From assembly GCA_964538085.1 (NCBI GenBank), contig CAZIDF010000014.1, forward strand, positions 29,212 to 93,211: a DNA stretch of 64,000 nt, written 5' to 3'. Position numbers and translations under genes: made by a program. Positions 52,901 through 62,533 of the stretch are shown piece by piece. Each line of letters opens with the position of its first letter. Positions within the stretch are counted from its first letter, which is position 1. Origin of the DNA: G020348385 sp964538085. GTDB taxonomy: Bacteria > Acidobacteriota > Aminicenantia > Aminicenantales > Aminicenantaceae. A model generated the notes under the pieces. That model worked only from the letters and a program-made list of their open reading frames with translations, did not search any database and was not told the DNA's origin.

Positions 52901-54868
52901 TCAATATATAACCTCGTAAACATGATCATCCGGCCTGAACTCTTTGACCAATCTCAGATCATCGGGAAATTGGGCAGCATTGTTCAGCATCTCTTGTTTA
53001 TCCTTTTCTGAAAAACTCTCCAGATGAAGAATTATGTATTTTACCGGCATTTTTGTTTTCACATACTGGATGAACTCCCGATTGGGAAAAGGTCCCTTCT
53101 CGTGCGCTATCGTTCTCAACTGATTGAAGATCGGGGGATTGAATCCCGAGGAACCATTGGCCAATTTTTTCCGGTGATGGATGGACCAATACATATAAAA
53201 TTTGTTGGTCTGCTGTTTGATCAAAGGAAATTCCAAAATCGCGAGCTGCTCCTTAGAGGATGCAAGCCACTGGTACACCTCATCCGGTTTCCGCGGTATT
53301 TTCTCATACGGAAAAGGCACGCAGATAAACTCATAGATCAAAAAGACAAGGATAAAAAAGGAAAGAATGACCTTGCCCCTTTTATGGAGCAAGATCAATA
53401 TCTTGGCCGCTCCATACCCGGCGAGGACACTCAGGGCCAGCATCACAAGGATCCCGAACCTTTCTGGGACCCGGATCCCTTTGAAAAAAACGAAGTTTTC
53501 GTAGAGTATCATGTAAGGCCCTTTGCCGAAATCACGGGTTAAATAAAAAATGCGTGGACCCAAAGATAAAATGCAGGCCAAAACGCCGAGAAAAAGATAA
53601 AAATTCCGGTGAAGGACGGGGGATTTATATTCATCCTCGACACTGCGGAGAGTGAACCGGCTGAGGACCAACTTGACGATGAATAAAAATAAGAATAGAA
53701 ATAAAGGATTCGTCAGATGAGTAAGGCCTATTCTGAGGCCCAAAACAGAAAACTCCCATCCCCTAGTATATAAGATGATCCCCACCAGTCCGATAACAAA
53801 AAGCATAAAAAAATTAATCCCTCTTTCGGCAATCCGGAGTCGACTTATCCCCCCCACGCCAGAGCCTGCAGAAAATCTCGATGCATAAGGAGGAAACAAG
53901 AAAGCAGACAAGGCTAGAAGAATCGTCAATATTCCCGGAAAAAGGCCTCTACCTTTAGGCCTGAGCTTCCCTCTTTCCATCGTGTTTATCGCCACCCTGT
54001 TTTTGACCGACTGGGCTTCATAAAACACATTTTTGTTGAATCGCGAAATTGTCGCATATCCCAGGATATTGGCAGAAAACTGGATGTTGCTACCCACACT
54101 CCTTTCGAAGCTGTGTTCTTTTTTGACCTCAAGATAGGGAACAAGGAACGGCGCAATGATCAAACCCGAAACAATGGCCACAACCACAAACTTTACGCAA
54201 AAGGGAACGATTTGAGCGCGAGGCATGAACATCAGGTAATAAAGGACAAACAATCCGACAGCAATGGCCAGAAAAACACCCAAATATCCACATGACAGTG
54301 CCTGGAGAACAAAGAAGAGAGCGAACAACGAAAGAAATTTCCAGGACGGCCTCTTGATGGCCTTATGAAGGTAAAGGAAGCTCAAAGGAGTCCAAAAAAC
54401 AGCGAGGTTCTGTATGTGGCCGACTTGCCGGAACCGATAGGGGCTGAAAGCGAATATGACACCCGAGATGATAGCCGCGATTCGGTTTTTTGTCAGATCG
54501 AAAACCAACAGATAAACGGCAAATCCACACAATATGTAGGCCAGCAGTTGAACGAAATTATAGCCCAGGATCGGATTCCCCGCTATCAGGCTGACCGGAA
54601 AAGCGATCAGGCTGAGAACGATCATGTGTTCCGAGAACGCCAGCGTATTTTTGAGCGGGAAAAATATGTTCGCATCGAAAAGATGAAGCGGATCCTTGAA
54701 CAATTGGTACGTATCCCAGTCGAAAATCCATGTATTCAAAAGAGGATCGACCTCCGACACAAGGGAATCGGCCATGTGCAAGGGCAGAGGCCACAGCATG
54801 AGGATGGACAGGAGGATAAAAAACGAAAGGACAATCAGGTTGATCCCTAAGTTCTTTTTCAGCTTCAT
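52901..54868 (-). CDS. Multi-pass membrane protein, probable GT-C-type glycosyltransferase
   Basis: 655 residues with 12 or more transmembrane helices and a C-terminal soluble domain (about 530-655). The acidic first periplasmic loop, SEVDPLLNTWIFDWD, resembles the DxD/ExD loop of GT-C lipid-linked sugar transferases, and SPYRFRQVGHIQNL is a conserved-looking later loop. It would transfer a sugar from a polyprenyl carrier outside the inner membrane. It lies 10 nt after the metallophosphatase gene, so the two are likely co-transcribed. Confidence 0.65.
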   Translation of the reverse strand: MKLKKNLGINLIVLSFFILLSILMLWPLPLHMADSLVSEVDPLLNTWIFDWDTYQLFKDPLHLFDANIFFPLKNTLAFSEHMIVLSLIAFPVSLIAGNPILGYNFVQLLAYILCGFAVYLLVFDLTKNRIAAIISGVIFAFSPYRFRQVGHIQNLAVFWTPLSFLYLHKAIKRPSWKFLSLFALFFVLQALSCGYLGVFLAIAVGLFVLYYLMFMPRAQIVPFCVKFVVVAIVSGLIIAPFLVPYLEVKKEHSFERSVGSNIQFSANILGYATISRFNKNVFYEAQSVKNRVAINTMERGKLRPKGRGLFPGILTILLALSAFLFPPYASRFSAGSGVGGISRLRIAERGINFFMLFVIGLVGIILYTRGWEFSVLGLRIGLTHLTNPLFLFLFLFIVKLVLSRFTLRSVEDEYKSPVLHRNFYLFLGVLACILSLGPRIFYLTRDFGKGPYMILYENFVFFKGIRVPERFGILVMLALSVLAGYGAAKILILLHKRGKVILSFFILVFLIYEFICVPFPYEKIPRKPDEVYQWLASSKEQLAILEFPLIKQQTNKFYMYWSIHHRKKLANGSSGFNPPIFNQLRTIAHEKGPFPNREFIQYVKTKMPVKYIILHLESFSEKDKQEMLNNAAQFPDDLRLVKEFRPDDHVYEVIY

Positions 54869-54878
54869 ATATTTTCCG

Positions 54879-56669
54879 CTATCTTGAAATCCTGTACTCT
54901 CTCAAGACATCCCCGGGTTTTGTCCCTTCCGGCATATTGGCATACATGATCTCAGGAGGGGCTGTGCAAATATAACGGATGGTCGCCCCGTTTTTGTCGA
55001 TATCCATCACTGTGATACCAGGAGGTGTAAGGAATGATGGCGGTTGTTCGTATAGATCTCCATAATAGGCCATCCAATAAGTATTGCTCCAAATGTTATC
55101 GTACACTCTCGAACCAGAATAGGTCGTAGCGCCTGCACACACACCCATCATTTCTTTTCCTGACACTGTTTGGCCGATACTCTTGGCATAAAATATATGG
55201 TCATGCGCATACACAAATCCCCTCACTTCGGTTTCTTGTGCCAATTCTGTTAGCCAAATTTGTTCAACCCTGTCAGGATCGATGTTTAGGAATGGATCGA
55301 TCTCATGGATTCTCTGATAATCTTCACGAGTGAAAAGCGGGCCTCTTCCATAAGCCCCCTTGACTTTTTGAGAACCCAAAGGATAGCCGCCTAGAACATT
55401 ATGGTAACAGATGAACTTCCAGGGGGAATCATGCCCATCATACAGCATCGATTCCAACATGCATTTTTGTCCAGGACCCAAAGTCCAATCATATATTGTT
55501 ACAGGCTTTTTCAAAAGGTAGGAATTGACATCGAGAAGAAAGAAACGGATATCTCCGTTCGCCCAGAAAACCGGGAAATAGGTTTGGTCGGTATTTTTAA
55601 AGAACCAGTCATCATTTGAATATCGGCCGCTACTCAGGCCGGACATCGATCTCGTTCTTTCCATCATTCTAAGATACTCCGGCTGTCTAAAAACCCTTTT
55701 TCTGTGGGCCTTTGCATAAGGGAGTGTATAGGGCTGGGTATCTGTAGACCAATTGACCTCCCCATCGTGGTTCCCCAAAACTTGATAATAGGGAATTTCT
55801 GGCGTTAAAGCGCTCAGGGTTCGCCTTTTCCTTTCCCAAAGGATTTTGGACTGTTTGTTCAAGGCATCTCCGGGCAAAAGTTCCTTCCATTTTCCCTCTT
55901 CTCCCCAGATCGGATAGGAATCTGGCCCCACCGTATCTCCAAGGTCTATGATAAAATCAGGCCTGCTATCCAGGATGTATTTCAGCGTATGAGCCAGTGA
56001 AAATCCATATATGACTTTCTGGAGCGGCAGATCTGGACGATAATCAGGATTTGCGATCATCTCCTTCAACATTCTGTTGATGTAATCCCCGCGCAAAACA
56101 TCTTTTCGCCACTGGGGATCTTCCGGTTCATGTTTCAAGTCTGCATAAGTATGGTCATCCCCCTTCAATATCACCCTAACCTTGTCTCCACCCTCCAGAG
56201 AAACATTCGGTGTCAAAGCAGATCTTGCTCCGAAAGACTTCCAAGACTTATCAACCCGGTACTCCACCTTGTAATGCAGCTCAGGAGAGTAAATATTTCC
56301 TAAGGGAATATCCACACTGTTGGACATGCCTGATAATCGAAGAGGAGTCTTTTTATCCAGTCCATTCTTGGTCTCGGCGACATACAACCTGATGTCCAAG
56401 GATTGGGTAGGTTTGATGAAGAGATTGATGTGCCCTCTATGATATTCTTCGAAAAAAATCCGTTCTGTCGCCTCAAAATACATAGGATCATATCCGCAAC
56501 GGAATTCCGAACTGCAGAGCTGATCCAGGAGGTTTACCTGAGATGGACCGGATTGCGAGGAAAAGAGGCTGGAAGGATATGTTGCAGTCAAGGCTCCCAG
56601 CGCAGCTGCATTTTTGATAAATGCTCTTCTCGATATGGTTCGCTTGCAATTTCCCTGTTTCTTATTCAT
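54879..56669 (-). CDS. Tat-exported metallophosphoesterase
   Basis: 596 residues. The N-terminus KRTISRRAFIKNAAALG is a twin-arginine signal. A beta-rich N-terminal domain precedes a calcineurin-like metallophosphoesterase domain with KGDDHTYADL, IDLGDTVGPD, VLGNHDGEVNW, ICYHNVLGG and YAHDHIFYA, which together supply the dinuclear metal ligands. It resembles PhoD or purple acid phosphatase-like enzymes in the periplasm. It may release phosphate from phosphoesters or phospholipids. It is divergent from the sulfatase operon with 92 nt between. Confidence 0.9.
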   Translation of the reverse strand: MNKKQGNCKRTISRRAFIKNAAALGALTATYPSSLFSSQSGPSQVNLLDQLCSSEFRCGYDPMYFEATERIFFEEYHRGHINLFIKPTQSLDIRLYVAETKNGLDKKTPLRLSGMSNSVDIPLGNIYSPELHYKVEYRVDKSWKSFGARSALTPNVSLEGGDKVRVILKGDDHTYADLKHEPEDPQWRKDVLRGDYINRMLKEMIANPDYRPDLPLQKVIYGFSLAHTLKYILDSRPDFIIDLGDTVGPDSYPIWGEEGKWKELLPGDALNKQSKILWERKRRTLSALTPEIPYYQVLGNHDGEVNWSTDTQPYTLPYAKAHRKRVFRQPEYLRMMERTRSMSGLSSGRYSNDDWFFKNTDQTYFPVFWANGDIRFFLLDVNSYLLKKPVTIYDWTLGPGQKCMLESMLYDGHDSPWKFICYHNVLGGYPLGSQKVKGAYGRGPLFTREDYQRIHEIDPFLNIDPDRVEQIWLTELAQETEVRGFVYAHDHIFYAKSIGQTVSGKEMMGVCAGATTYSGSRVYDNIWSNTYWMAYYGDLYEQPPSFLTPPGITVMDIDKNGATIRYICTAPPEIMYANMPEGTKPGDVLREYRISR

Positions 56670-56726
56670 ATCAGAGGATAGATTTTAATTGCCTTTCCCA
56701 ATTATATCAACACAAAATAGGTAAAT

Positions 56727-56755
56727 TTGACATTCAGGCCAGCCAGTGATACATA
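56727..56755 (+). promoter_or_regulatory. Sigma-70-type promoter of the sulfatase operon, close to the start codon
   Basis: TTGACA at 56727-56732 and TACATA at 56750-56755, spacer 17 bp. Transcription would start near 56762, the A of the first possible ATG, so the message may be leaderless. No ribosome-binding site precedes either candidate ATG (56762 or 56774). Confidence 0.5.
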
Positions 56756-56761
56756 AATTTC

Positions 56762-58261
56762 ATGAAAAGTTCGATGGACCGCCGGGATTTTCTGACGACC
56801 ATCGGGCTAGGGACTGCAGCGTTTGCTCTTTCTTTCACCAGCCTGAGTTGCCAAAAAAATAATCCCCCCCCCAATATCATCTACATTTTGGCCGACGACC
56901 TGGGCTATGGGGAGCTGGGATGTTACGGCCAGACAAAAATAAAAACGCCTAACATCGACATGCTGGCTGCACAAGGAATGAAATTCACACAACACTATTC
57001 CGGCAGCCCTGTATGCGCGCCTTCCCGCTGTGTGCTTTTGACAGGCAAACACACAGGACATTCCTACATCCGTGATAACGACGAAATGCCCGAGCGAGGG
57101 GATGTGTGGCACGACCCAGAATTGGAGGGAAACCGTCCGCTTCTCCCCGGCACCCAAACGATCGGAACCATCCTCCAGAAAAAGGGCTACACAACGGGCG
57201 CTATCGGTAAGTGGGGATTGGGAGGTCCTGCCAATTCAGGAGAGCCCAATCGACAGGGTTTCGACTTCTGGTACGGATATCTCTGCCAGCGGATGGCTCA
57301 CAACTATTACCCCACCCATCTCTGGAAAAACAGAGATAAAGATCTCCTCGAAGGAAATCCCTATTTCTTCCCGCATCAAAAGTTTCCCGAGGATAAAAAT
57401 CCCCTCGATAGGTCTTCCTATGACGACTACAAAGGCAAGACCTATTCGATGGACAGGATGGCGGAGGAAGCGCTTCATTTTATCGAGAGAAACAAAGAAA
57501 ATCCCTTTTTCCTGTACCTGCCGTTTCCGGTGCCCCACGCCTCGATCCAGGTTCCTGAAGACTCCCTGAAGGAGTATGAGGGAGTTTTCCCAGATACGCC
57601 CTATTTGGGGGACAAAGGCTACACCCCCCATCCCTCACCCAGAGCCGGATACGCGGCGATGATCACCCGGATGGACCGGGAAATCGGAAAAATTTTAAAC
57701 TTGCTGGAAAAACTGGGCCTTGCCGAAAACACCCTGGTGATGTTTTCCAGCGATAATGGCCCAACCTTCAACGGAGGAACGGACTCGGCCTTTTTCGAAA
57801 GTGCCGGTCCATTACGCGGGCTCAAAACCATGTTGTACGAAGGCGGGATCCGCGTCCCGATGATCGCCCGCTGGCCTGGAAAGATCCGACCGGGAAGCGA
57901 AACCGATCACATCTCGGCATTTTGGGACGTTCTTCCCACCATTACAGACATCGTGGGCATCGATCCTCCCCGAAATATAGATGGCATTTCCTTTCTTCCC
58001 ACTCTTCTGGGTAATGACAAAAATCAAAAAAAACATAACTATCTTTATTGGGAATACAACGGAAAACAGGCGGTCCGCATGGGCGATTGGAAGGCCTATC
58101 GACCTGGATTCGATAAAGGATTAGAGCTATACAATCTCGAGGATGATATCGGGGAGCAGAAGGATTTGGCCCCTGCGCATCCTGAGATCGTCGCCGAGAT
58201 CGAGGAGATCCTGAAAACGGCCCGGACAGAATCGGAATTGTTCCCTTTGGTCAAAAAATAA
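56762..58261 (+). CDS. Exported type I sulfatase (arylsulfatase family)
   Basis: 499 residues. MDRRDFLTTIGLG is a Tat-type signal and the following LSC may make it a lipoprotein. The sulfatase domain has NIIYILADDLGYGELGCYG (metal Asp pair), and the formylglycine site CAPSR with Cys85 in VCAPSRCVLLTG. Downstream ligands are visible in VMFSSDNGPTF and RGLKTMLYEGGIRVP. The Cys form (CxPxR) requires a maturase, supplied by the anSME gene two genes downstream. The substrate is a sulfate ester, plausibly a sulfated glycan. Confidence 0.95.
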   Translation: MKSSMDRRDFLTTIGLGTAAFALSFTSLSCQKNNPPPNIIYILADDLGYGELGCYGQTKIKTPNIDMLAAQGMKFTQHYSGSPVCAPSRCVLLTGKHTGHSYIRDNDEMPERGDVWHDPELEGNRPLLPGTQTIGTILQKKGYTTGAIGKWGLGGPANSGEPNRQGFDFWYGYLCQRMAHNYYPTHLWKNRDKDLLEGNPYFFPHQKFPEDKNPLDRSSYDDYKGKTYSMDRMAEEALHFIERNKENPFFLYLPFPVPHASIQVPEDSLKEYEGVFPDTPYLGDKGYTPHPSPRAGYAAMITRMDREIGKILNLLEKLGLAENTLVMFSSDNGPTFNGGTDSAFFESAGPLRGLKTMLYEGGIRVPMIARWPGKIRPGSETDHISAFWDVLPTITDIVGIDPPRNIDGISFLPTLLGNDKNQKKHNYLYWEYNGKQAVRMGDWKAYRPGFDKGLELYNLEDDIGEQKDLAPAHPEIVAEIEEILKTARTESELFPLVKK

Positions 58262-58280
58262 AAAACAAAGAAACGAAAAA

Positions 58281-59738
58281 ATGAACCGCCGCGATTTTCT
58301 AAAATCCATCGGATGGGGATCCGCTGGCTTGGCATGTGGCAATATGTTCGGAATGGGCCTTCCTTTCGATCGACAAAAAACCAACATCATCCTGATCGAT
58401 GTGGATGACTTAGGTTGGATGGATCTTTCCTGTTACGGGAGCAGGTATTATGAAACGCCGCAAATCGACAGGCTGGCTGCCCAGGGGATTAAATTTACGA
58501 ACGGGTATGCTTCCTGTGCGGTGTGTTCGCCCACACGCGCATCGATCATGACCGGGCGCTATCCGGCTAGGATCGGCATAACCGATTGGATCCATCACCT
58601 CGACCGCGAGGCCTACACGGCCATAGGAACCGGAAAAAATCCGTCCGAATATGTGGCGAGCGGAGACCGCCCCCTCCTCTGTCCTCCCAATCCCTACTGG
58701 ATGGAACTGGACGAGATCACCATCGCAGAAATGTTGAAACCCGCCGGCTACACCTCCTGCCACATCGGCAAATGGCATCTGGGACACCTCTGGTGGTACC
58801 CGGACAAGCAAGGATTCGATATCAATATCGGGGGGTGCGAGATCGGACAGCCTCCCACCTACTTCGATCCGTATTACCAACATGAAAGCCGGAGCAGCAT
58901 ACCGACCCTTCCTCCCAGAAAACAGGGCGAATATCTCTCGGATAGAGAAGCGGACGAGGCGGTCCGTTTTATCGAAGAAAACAAGGACCGGCCTTTTTTC
59001 CTCCACATGTGCCCTTATGCCGTGCACACACCGCTCGAGGCCAAAAAAGAGCTTATCGCCAAATATGAAAAAAAGAAACCCACCAACCAGAGCAATGCGG
59101 TTTACGCGGCCATGATAGAAAGTGTCGATCAAACTGTCGGCAAGATCATGAAGGCTTTGGATGAGGCACAATTGAGCGAAAAAACCCTGGTAATATTCAC
59201 ATCGGATAACGGAGGTTTGAAAGATCACTCGACCGACAACAGCCCCTTGCGTTCCGGAAAAGGATATCCTTATGAGGGGGGAATTCGCGTGCCCTTGATC
59301 GTCCGTTGGCCTGGAAAAATCGCACCCGGAAGTGTATGTGATACGCCTGTGGCAAGCGTCGACTTTTTGCCGACAATCAGCGAAACGGTAAACATAAGCC
59401 TTCCCGAAGGTCGGGAGATAGACGGAATGAGCCTTATCCCACTTCTCACCCGGAAAGGCTCGCTCGAAAGGGATTCCATATACTGGCATTTTCCCCATTA
59501 TCGAGGGGACGTGGTTCCCTACAGCATCATCAGGAAGGACACATGGAAACTCATCAAAAGATACGAGGGCAAAACCTTCGAACTTTTCAATCTGAAGGAA
59601 GACCTCGGGGAACAACAGGATCTTGCCGATAAAATGCCGGAAAAAGTGAAGGAGATGGATGCCCAGCTGAGAGAATGGCTGGAACACACCGGCGCCAAAC
59701 TGCCGATAGAGCGGAAAAGCAAAGAACACGATGGCTGA
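58281..59738 (+). CDS. Exported type I sulfatase (arylsulfatase family)
   Basis: 485 residues, 20 nt after the first sulfatase. The N-terminus MNRRDFLKSIGWGS is a Tat signal. IILIDVDDLGWMDLSCYG supplies the metal Asp residues and CSPTRASIMTGRYPAR holds the formylglycine Cys (Cys82, CxPxR). VIFTSDNGG and YPYEGGIRVPL are further conserved blocks. It is a paralogue of the preceding gene with a distinct insert region (YWMELDEITI), so a different linkage is likely. Its end overlaps the maturase gene by 8 nt. Confidence 0.95.
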   Translation: MNRRDFLKSIGWGSAGLACGNMFGMGLPFDRQKTNIILIDVDDLGWMDLSCYGSRYYETPQIDRLAAQGIKFTNGYASCAVCSPTRASIMTGRYPARIGITDWIHHLDREAYTAIGTGKNPSEYVASGDRPLLCPPNPYWMELDEITIAEMLKPAGYTSCHIGKWHLGHLWWYPDKQGFDINIGGCEIGQPPTYFDPYYQHESRSSIPTLPPRKQGEYLSDREADEAVRFIEENKDRPFFLHMCPYAVHTPLEAKKELIAKYEKKKPTNQSNAVYAAMIESVDQTVGKIMKALDEAQLSEKTLVIFTSDNGGLKDHSTDNSPLRSGKGYPYEGGIRVPLIVRWPGKIAPGSVCDTPVASVDFLPTISETVNISLPEGREIDGMSLIPLLTRKGSLERDSIYWHFPHYRGDVVPYSIIRKDTWKLIKRYEGKTFELFNLKEDLGEQQDLADKMPEKVKEMDAQLREWLEHTGAKLPIERKSKEHDG

Positions 59739-60984
59739 AGCCCGCCGTAAAAAGAAGTTATCTTCGGTCTTGATCAAACCCGCCGGCCCGGACTGCAACA
59801 TGGCCTGCACCTATTGTTTTTATTTGGAAAAGTCAAAACTTTTTTCCAGCACCAGGGTCCACCGGATGAGTGAAGACATCCTGGAAGAGACAGTGAAGCA
59901 GGTCCTCCGCCAAGGGGAAAGGGAAGTTTCTTTCGGCTGGCAGGGCGGGGAACCGACCTTGATGGGATTGCCTTTTTTCCGCAAAGCTGTGGAGTTCCAG
60001 CAGCTGTACGGGAAAGGTCAGTCGGTGGGAAACGGACTACAGACAAACGGATTGCTGATCGATGAGGAATGGGCCGAATTTTTGGGTCAGTACAAATTTT
60101 TGATCGGGTTGTCCTTGGATGGACCCGAACACATCCATAACCGATACCGGTTTCTGCGCAACGGGAAGGGATCATGGGAGCGTGTCGTGGAGAGCGCCAA
60201 GCTGTTGCTGGACAAAGGCGTGGCCACCAATGCCCTCACCGTGATCAACGACTATTCGGTCAATTATCCGGATGAGATCTATTCTTTTCACAAATCCATC
60301 GGTTTGGATTACATGCAGTTCATCCCCTGTCTGGAACCCGATCCTCGAGATCCCTCTCGGAAAGCGCCTTTCTCTGCTCCTTCGGAAAAATACGGGCAAT
60401 TCCTTTGCCGTGTTTTCGACCTTTGGCTGGAAGATTTCGACGGAATGATAGCCACCACTTCCATCCGGTTCTTCGATTCTTTGTTCCATATCTATGTGGA
60501 CCTCCCTGCACCGGAATGCACTCTCCTCAAAGAATGTGGTGTGTATGTGGTGATCGAACACAACGGCGATGTGTACGCCTGCGATTTTTTTGTGGATCCG
60601 GAAAGGAAACTGGGCAACATCAAAACAGGCAAATTGATCGACATGCTGAACTCATCCAAACAGAACAGGTTCGGTCAGCTAAAAGCCACACTTCCAAAAG
60701 AGTGCAAGAAATGCTCCTGGCTGTGCACATGCCGCGGAGGATGTACCAAGGACCGGCTCCACAATCCGTCCAATGCGGAACTCAATCATTTTTGTGAATC
60801 ATACAAGAGGTTTTTCGAACATGCGGATAGCCGGCTTAAACAACTGGCAACGGAGTGGAAACAACAGCAAATCCCGCTCCAGCCAAATCAGCCTCGACAT
60901 GAAATGGCCCAGGTTGGACGCAACGATCCCTGTCCCTGCGGAAGCGGGTTAAAATACAAAAAATGTTGCGGTCAGGAAGCCTAA
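59731..60984 (+). CDS. Anaerobic sulfatase-maturating radical SAM enzyme with SEC-C tail
   Basis: 417 residues. The radical SAM cluster is CNMACTYC (CxxxCxxC) in KPAGPDCNMACTYCFYLEK. FGWQGGEPTLMG, LQTNGLLID and a SPASM region with CTLLKECGVYV, DVYACDFF, CKKCSWLC and CRGGC hold the auxiliary clusters of anSME enzymes. It converts the active-site Cys of both upstream sulfatases to formylglycine without oxygen. The last 28 residues are a SEC-C zinc motif, GRNDPCPCGSGLKYKKCCG, not present in the classical Clostridium enzyme. It overlaps the sulfatase gene and so is coupled. Confidence 0.95.
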   Translation: MAEARRKKKLSSVLIKPAGPDCNMACTYCFYLEKSKLFSSTRVHRMSEDILEETVKQVLRQGEREVSFGWQGGEPTLMGLPFFRKAVEFQQLYGKGQSVGNGLQTNGLLIDEEWAEFLGQYKFLIGLSLDGPEHIHNRYRFLRNGKGSWERVVESAKLLLDKGVATNALTVINDYSVNYPDEIYSFHKSIGLDYMQFIPCLEPDPRDPSRKAPFSAPSEKYGQFLCRVFDLWLEDFDGMIATTSIRFFDSLFHIYVDLPAPECTLLKECGVYVVIEHNGDVYACDFFVDPERKLGNIKTGKLIDMLNSSKQNRFGQLKATLPKECKKCSWLCTCRGGCTKDRLHNPSNAELNHFCESYKRFFEHADSRLKQLATEWKQQQIPLQPNQPRHEMAQVGRNDPCPCGSGLKYKKCCGQEA

Positions 60985-61004
60985 TTCAATCCAGGTGGAC
61001 TCGA

Positions 61005-62513
61005 TTATTTATTGAGCGTGAACGTTCGAGGGCTGGGCACTCCCATCCCCGCAAAATCATCCGTAAAAACCGAAATCGCGATCTGACTTTTAGCGCCGTC
61101 ATTCAGTGTGCCCCCCGTGACCCTCAGTCTCACGATTATCACACTGCCCGTACTTCCTACAGGGATCGGCGTTCCGCCAAAAACAACCCCTCCCACTTTG
61201 ACCAATCCTGAACTTGGGGAATTCGCACTCACAAGCCCCCAATTTCCCGTCAACGCCCCTTTACTGCTGCTTTCAAAATTGAACATCAATCCATTATATG
61301 TCAGATTCAAACCAAAGGCCGATATAGGCTGCAAATTCCCCTTGACTCCGATTGTCACGGTGACCAGGGATCCCGCTTTTCCGGATGTGGGGCTGATCGC
61401 AAGGGTGACGTCATTGTCCGTAGCGGGTGGGGCTTGAGTCGTGATCCGCAACGTCACAGCGATGGTCTGGGGACTGTTGGTGGCTTTGGGATCGGTGATG
61501 GTGATCGTTCCTCTGTAAGTGCCCACACCCAGGCCTGCTTTGTTGATCGAGACTCGGTGAGTTTTTTTCGCTCCCCCGGATGTCTCGCTGTCCGGGCTCA
61601 CACTCAGCCATGCCTCATCCCAAGTTATTTGATAATTCAAGGTTCCGGATCCGCTATTCCGGACTTGGAAGGTTTGAGAGGAGGGATTGGATCCTCCCAG
61701 TTCTGCAGTGAAGCTCATCTGACTCGTACTGACCCAAATTTGTGGAGGCAGCTCTTTGGAAATGGTCAGACTCACAGCCACCGTTTGAGGATTATTGATA
61801 GCATTGACATCCGTGATGGTTATGACACCCTGATAGGTCCCTTCGCTGAGTCCACCGATATTCACAGAAACAGTGTGCGTTTTCGGAGCGCCATCAGAGG
61901 TCCCATTTGGCGGGTTAACACTAAACCAAGCCTTGTCTGTCGTTATTTGATAATTGAGAGTGGATTCACCGGTGTTCTGGACCGTAAAGGTTTTAGATTC
62001 AGGATTGGAGCCGCCAAGCCCTGCTGAAAACGAAAGGTTTTTGGGGTTGACCCCGATTTGTGCAGGTGGTTCCTCTGTTAGAGTTAGGCTGACATTGATT
62101 ACTTGCGGGGTGTTATACGCATCGCTACCTGAAACTGTGATCTTTGCTGTGTAAGGATCTTCCCTTTTCTCTAAACCTGTTTTATCCACAGAAACGAGAT
62201 GATCGGCAATTTCCCCGGAAGATGCACCTGAAGTTGGACTGATAGTCAACCAATCGACATTATAGATATCCGCATCATCTGCAATGAAATAGCTCAGTGT
62301 TCCTTTCCCTGTATTTTTGACATTGAGAATCTGATTAGCAGGATTGGGCCCCAGTTCGGAAGCAGCAAACGACATCTCGAATGTGTTTAGCCAGATGACA
62401 GGTTTGTCGTAAACGTCGGTTATCGTGACGCTGTCTTTGCAACTTCCGCAAAGCAAAAAAACTACCAATGCTGAATACAGGATAAGCTTTGTTTTTTTGA
62501 CCGGCATTATCAT
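61005..62513 (-). CDS. Lipoprotein with BACON/Ig-like repeats and C-terminal cohesin-like domain
   Basis: 502 residues. A signal peptide ends in LCGSC (lipobox). Three tandem beta-sandwich repeats of BACON or choice-of-anchor type follow, each with the pattern LSFSAGLGGSNPESKTF... NTGESTLNYQI... WFSVNPPNG... ITITD. The last 130 residues (from about 370) read as a cohesin-type module: AGSLVTVTIGVKGNLQPISAFG and a final LRVTGG. It would sit on the cell surface. It is 20 nt downstream of a cohesin/dockerin gene, hinting at a partnership. Confidence 0.75.
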   Translation of the reverse strand: MIMPVKKTKLILYSALVVFLLCGSCKDSVTITDVYDKPVIWLNTFEMSFAASELGPNPANQILNVKNTGKGTLSYFIADDADIYNVDWLTISPTSGASSGEIADHLVSVDKTGLEKREDPYTAKITVSGSDAYNTPQVINVSLTLTEEPPAQIGVNPKNLSFSAGLGGSNPESKTFTVQNTGESTLNYQITTDKAWFSVNPPNGTSDGAPKTHTVSVNIGGLSEGTYQGVITITDVNAINNPQTVAVSLTISKELPPQIWVSTSQMSFTAELGGSNPSSQTFQVRNSGSGTLNYQITWDEAWLSVSPDSETSGGAKKTHRVSINKAGLGVGTYRGTITITDPKATNSPQTIAVTLRITTQAPPATDNDVTLAISPTSGKAGSLVTVTIGVKGNLQPISAFGLNLTYNGLMFNFESSSKGALTGNWGLVSANSPSSGLVKVGGVVFGGTPIPVGSTGSVIIVRLRVTGGTLNDGAKSQIAISVFTDDFAGMGVPSPRTFTLNK

Positions 62514-62533
62514 TCACTCCTCATCTATTCTCA

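Noticed and set aside
58410..59810. Long open frame antisense to the second sulfatase gene (about 466 codons)
   Set aside because: It lies fully opposite a sulfatase with all catalytic motifs; the antisense product has no domain pattern and arises from codon bias.
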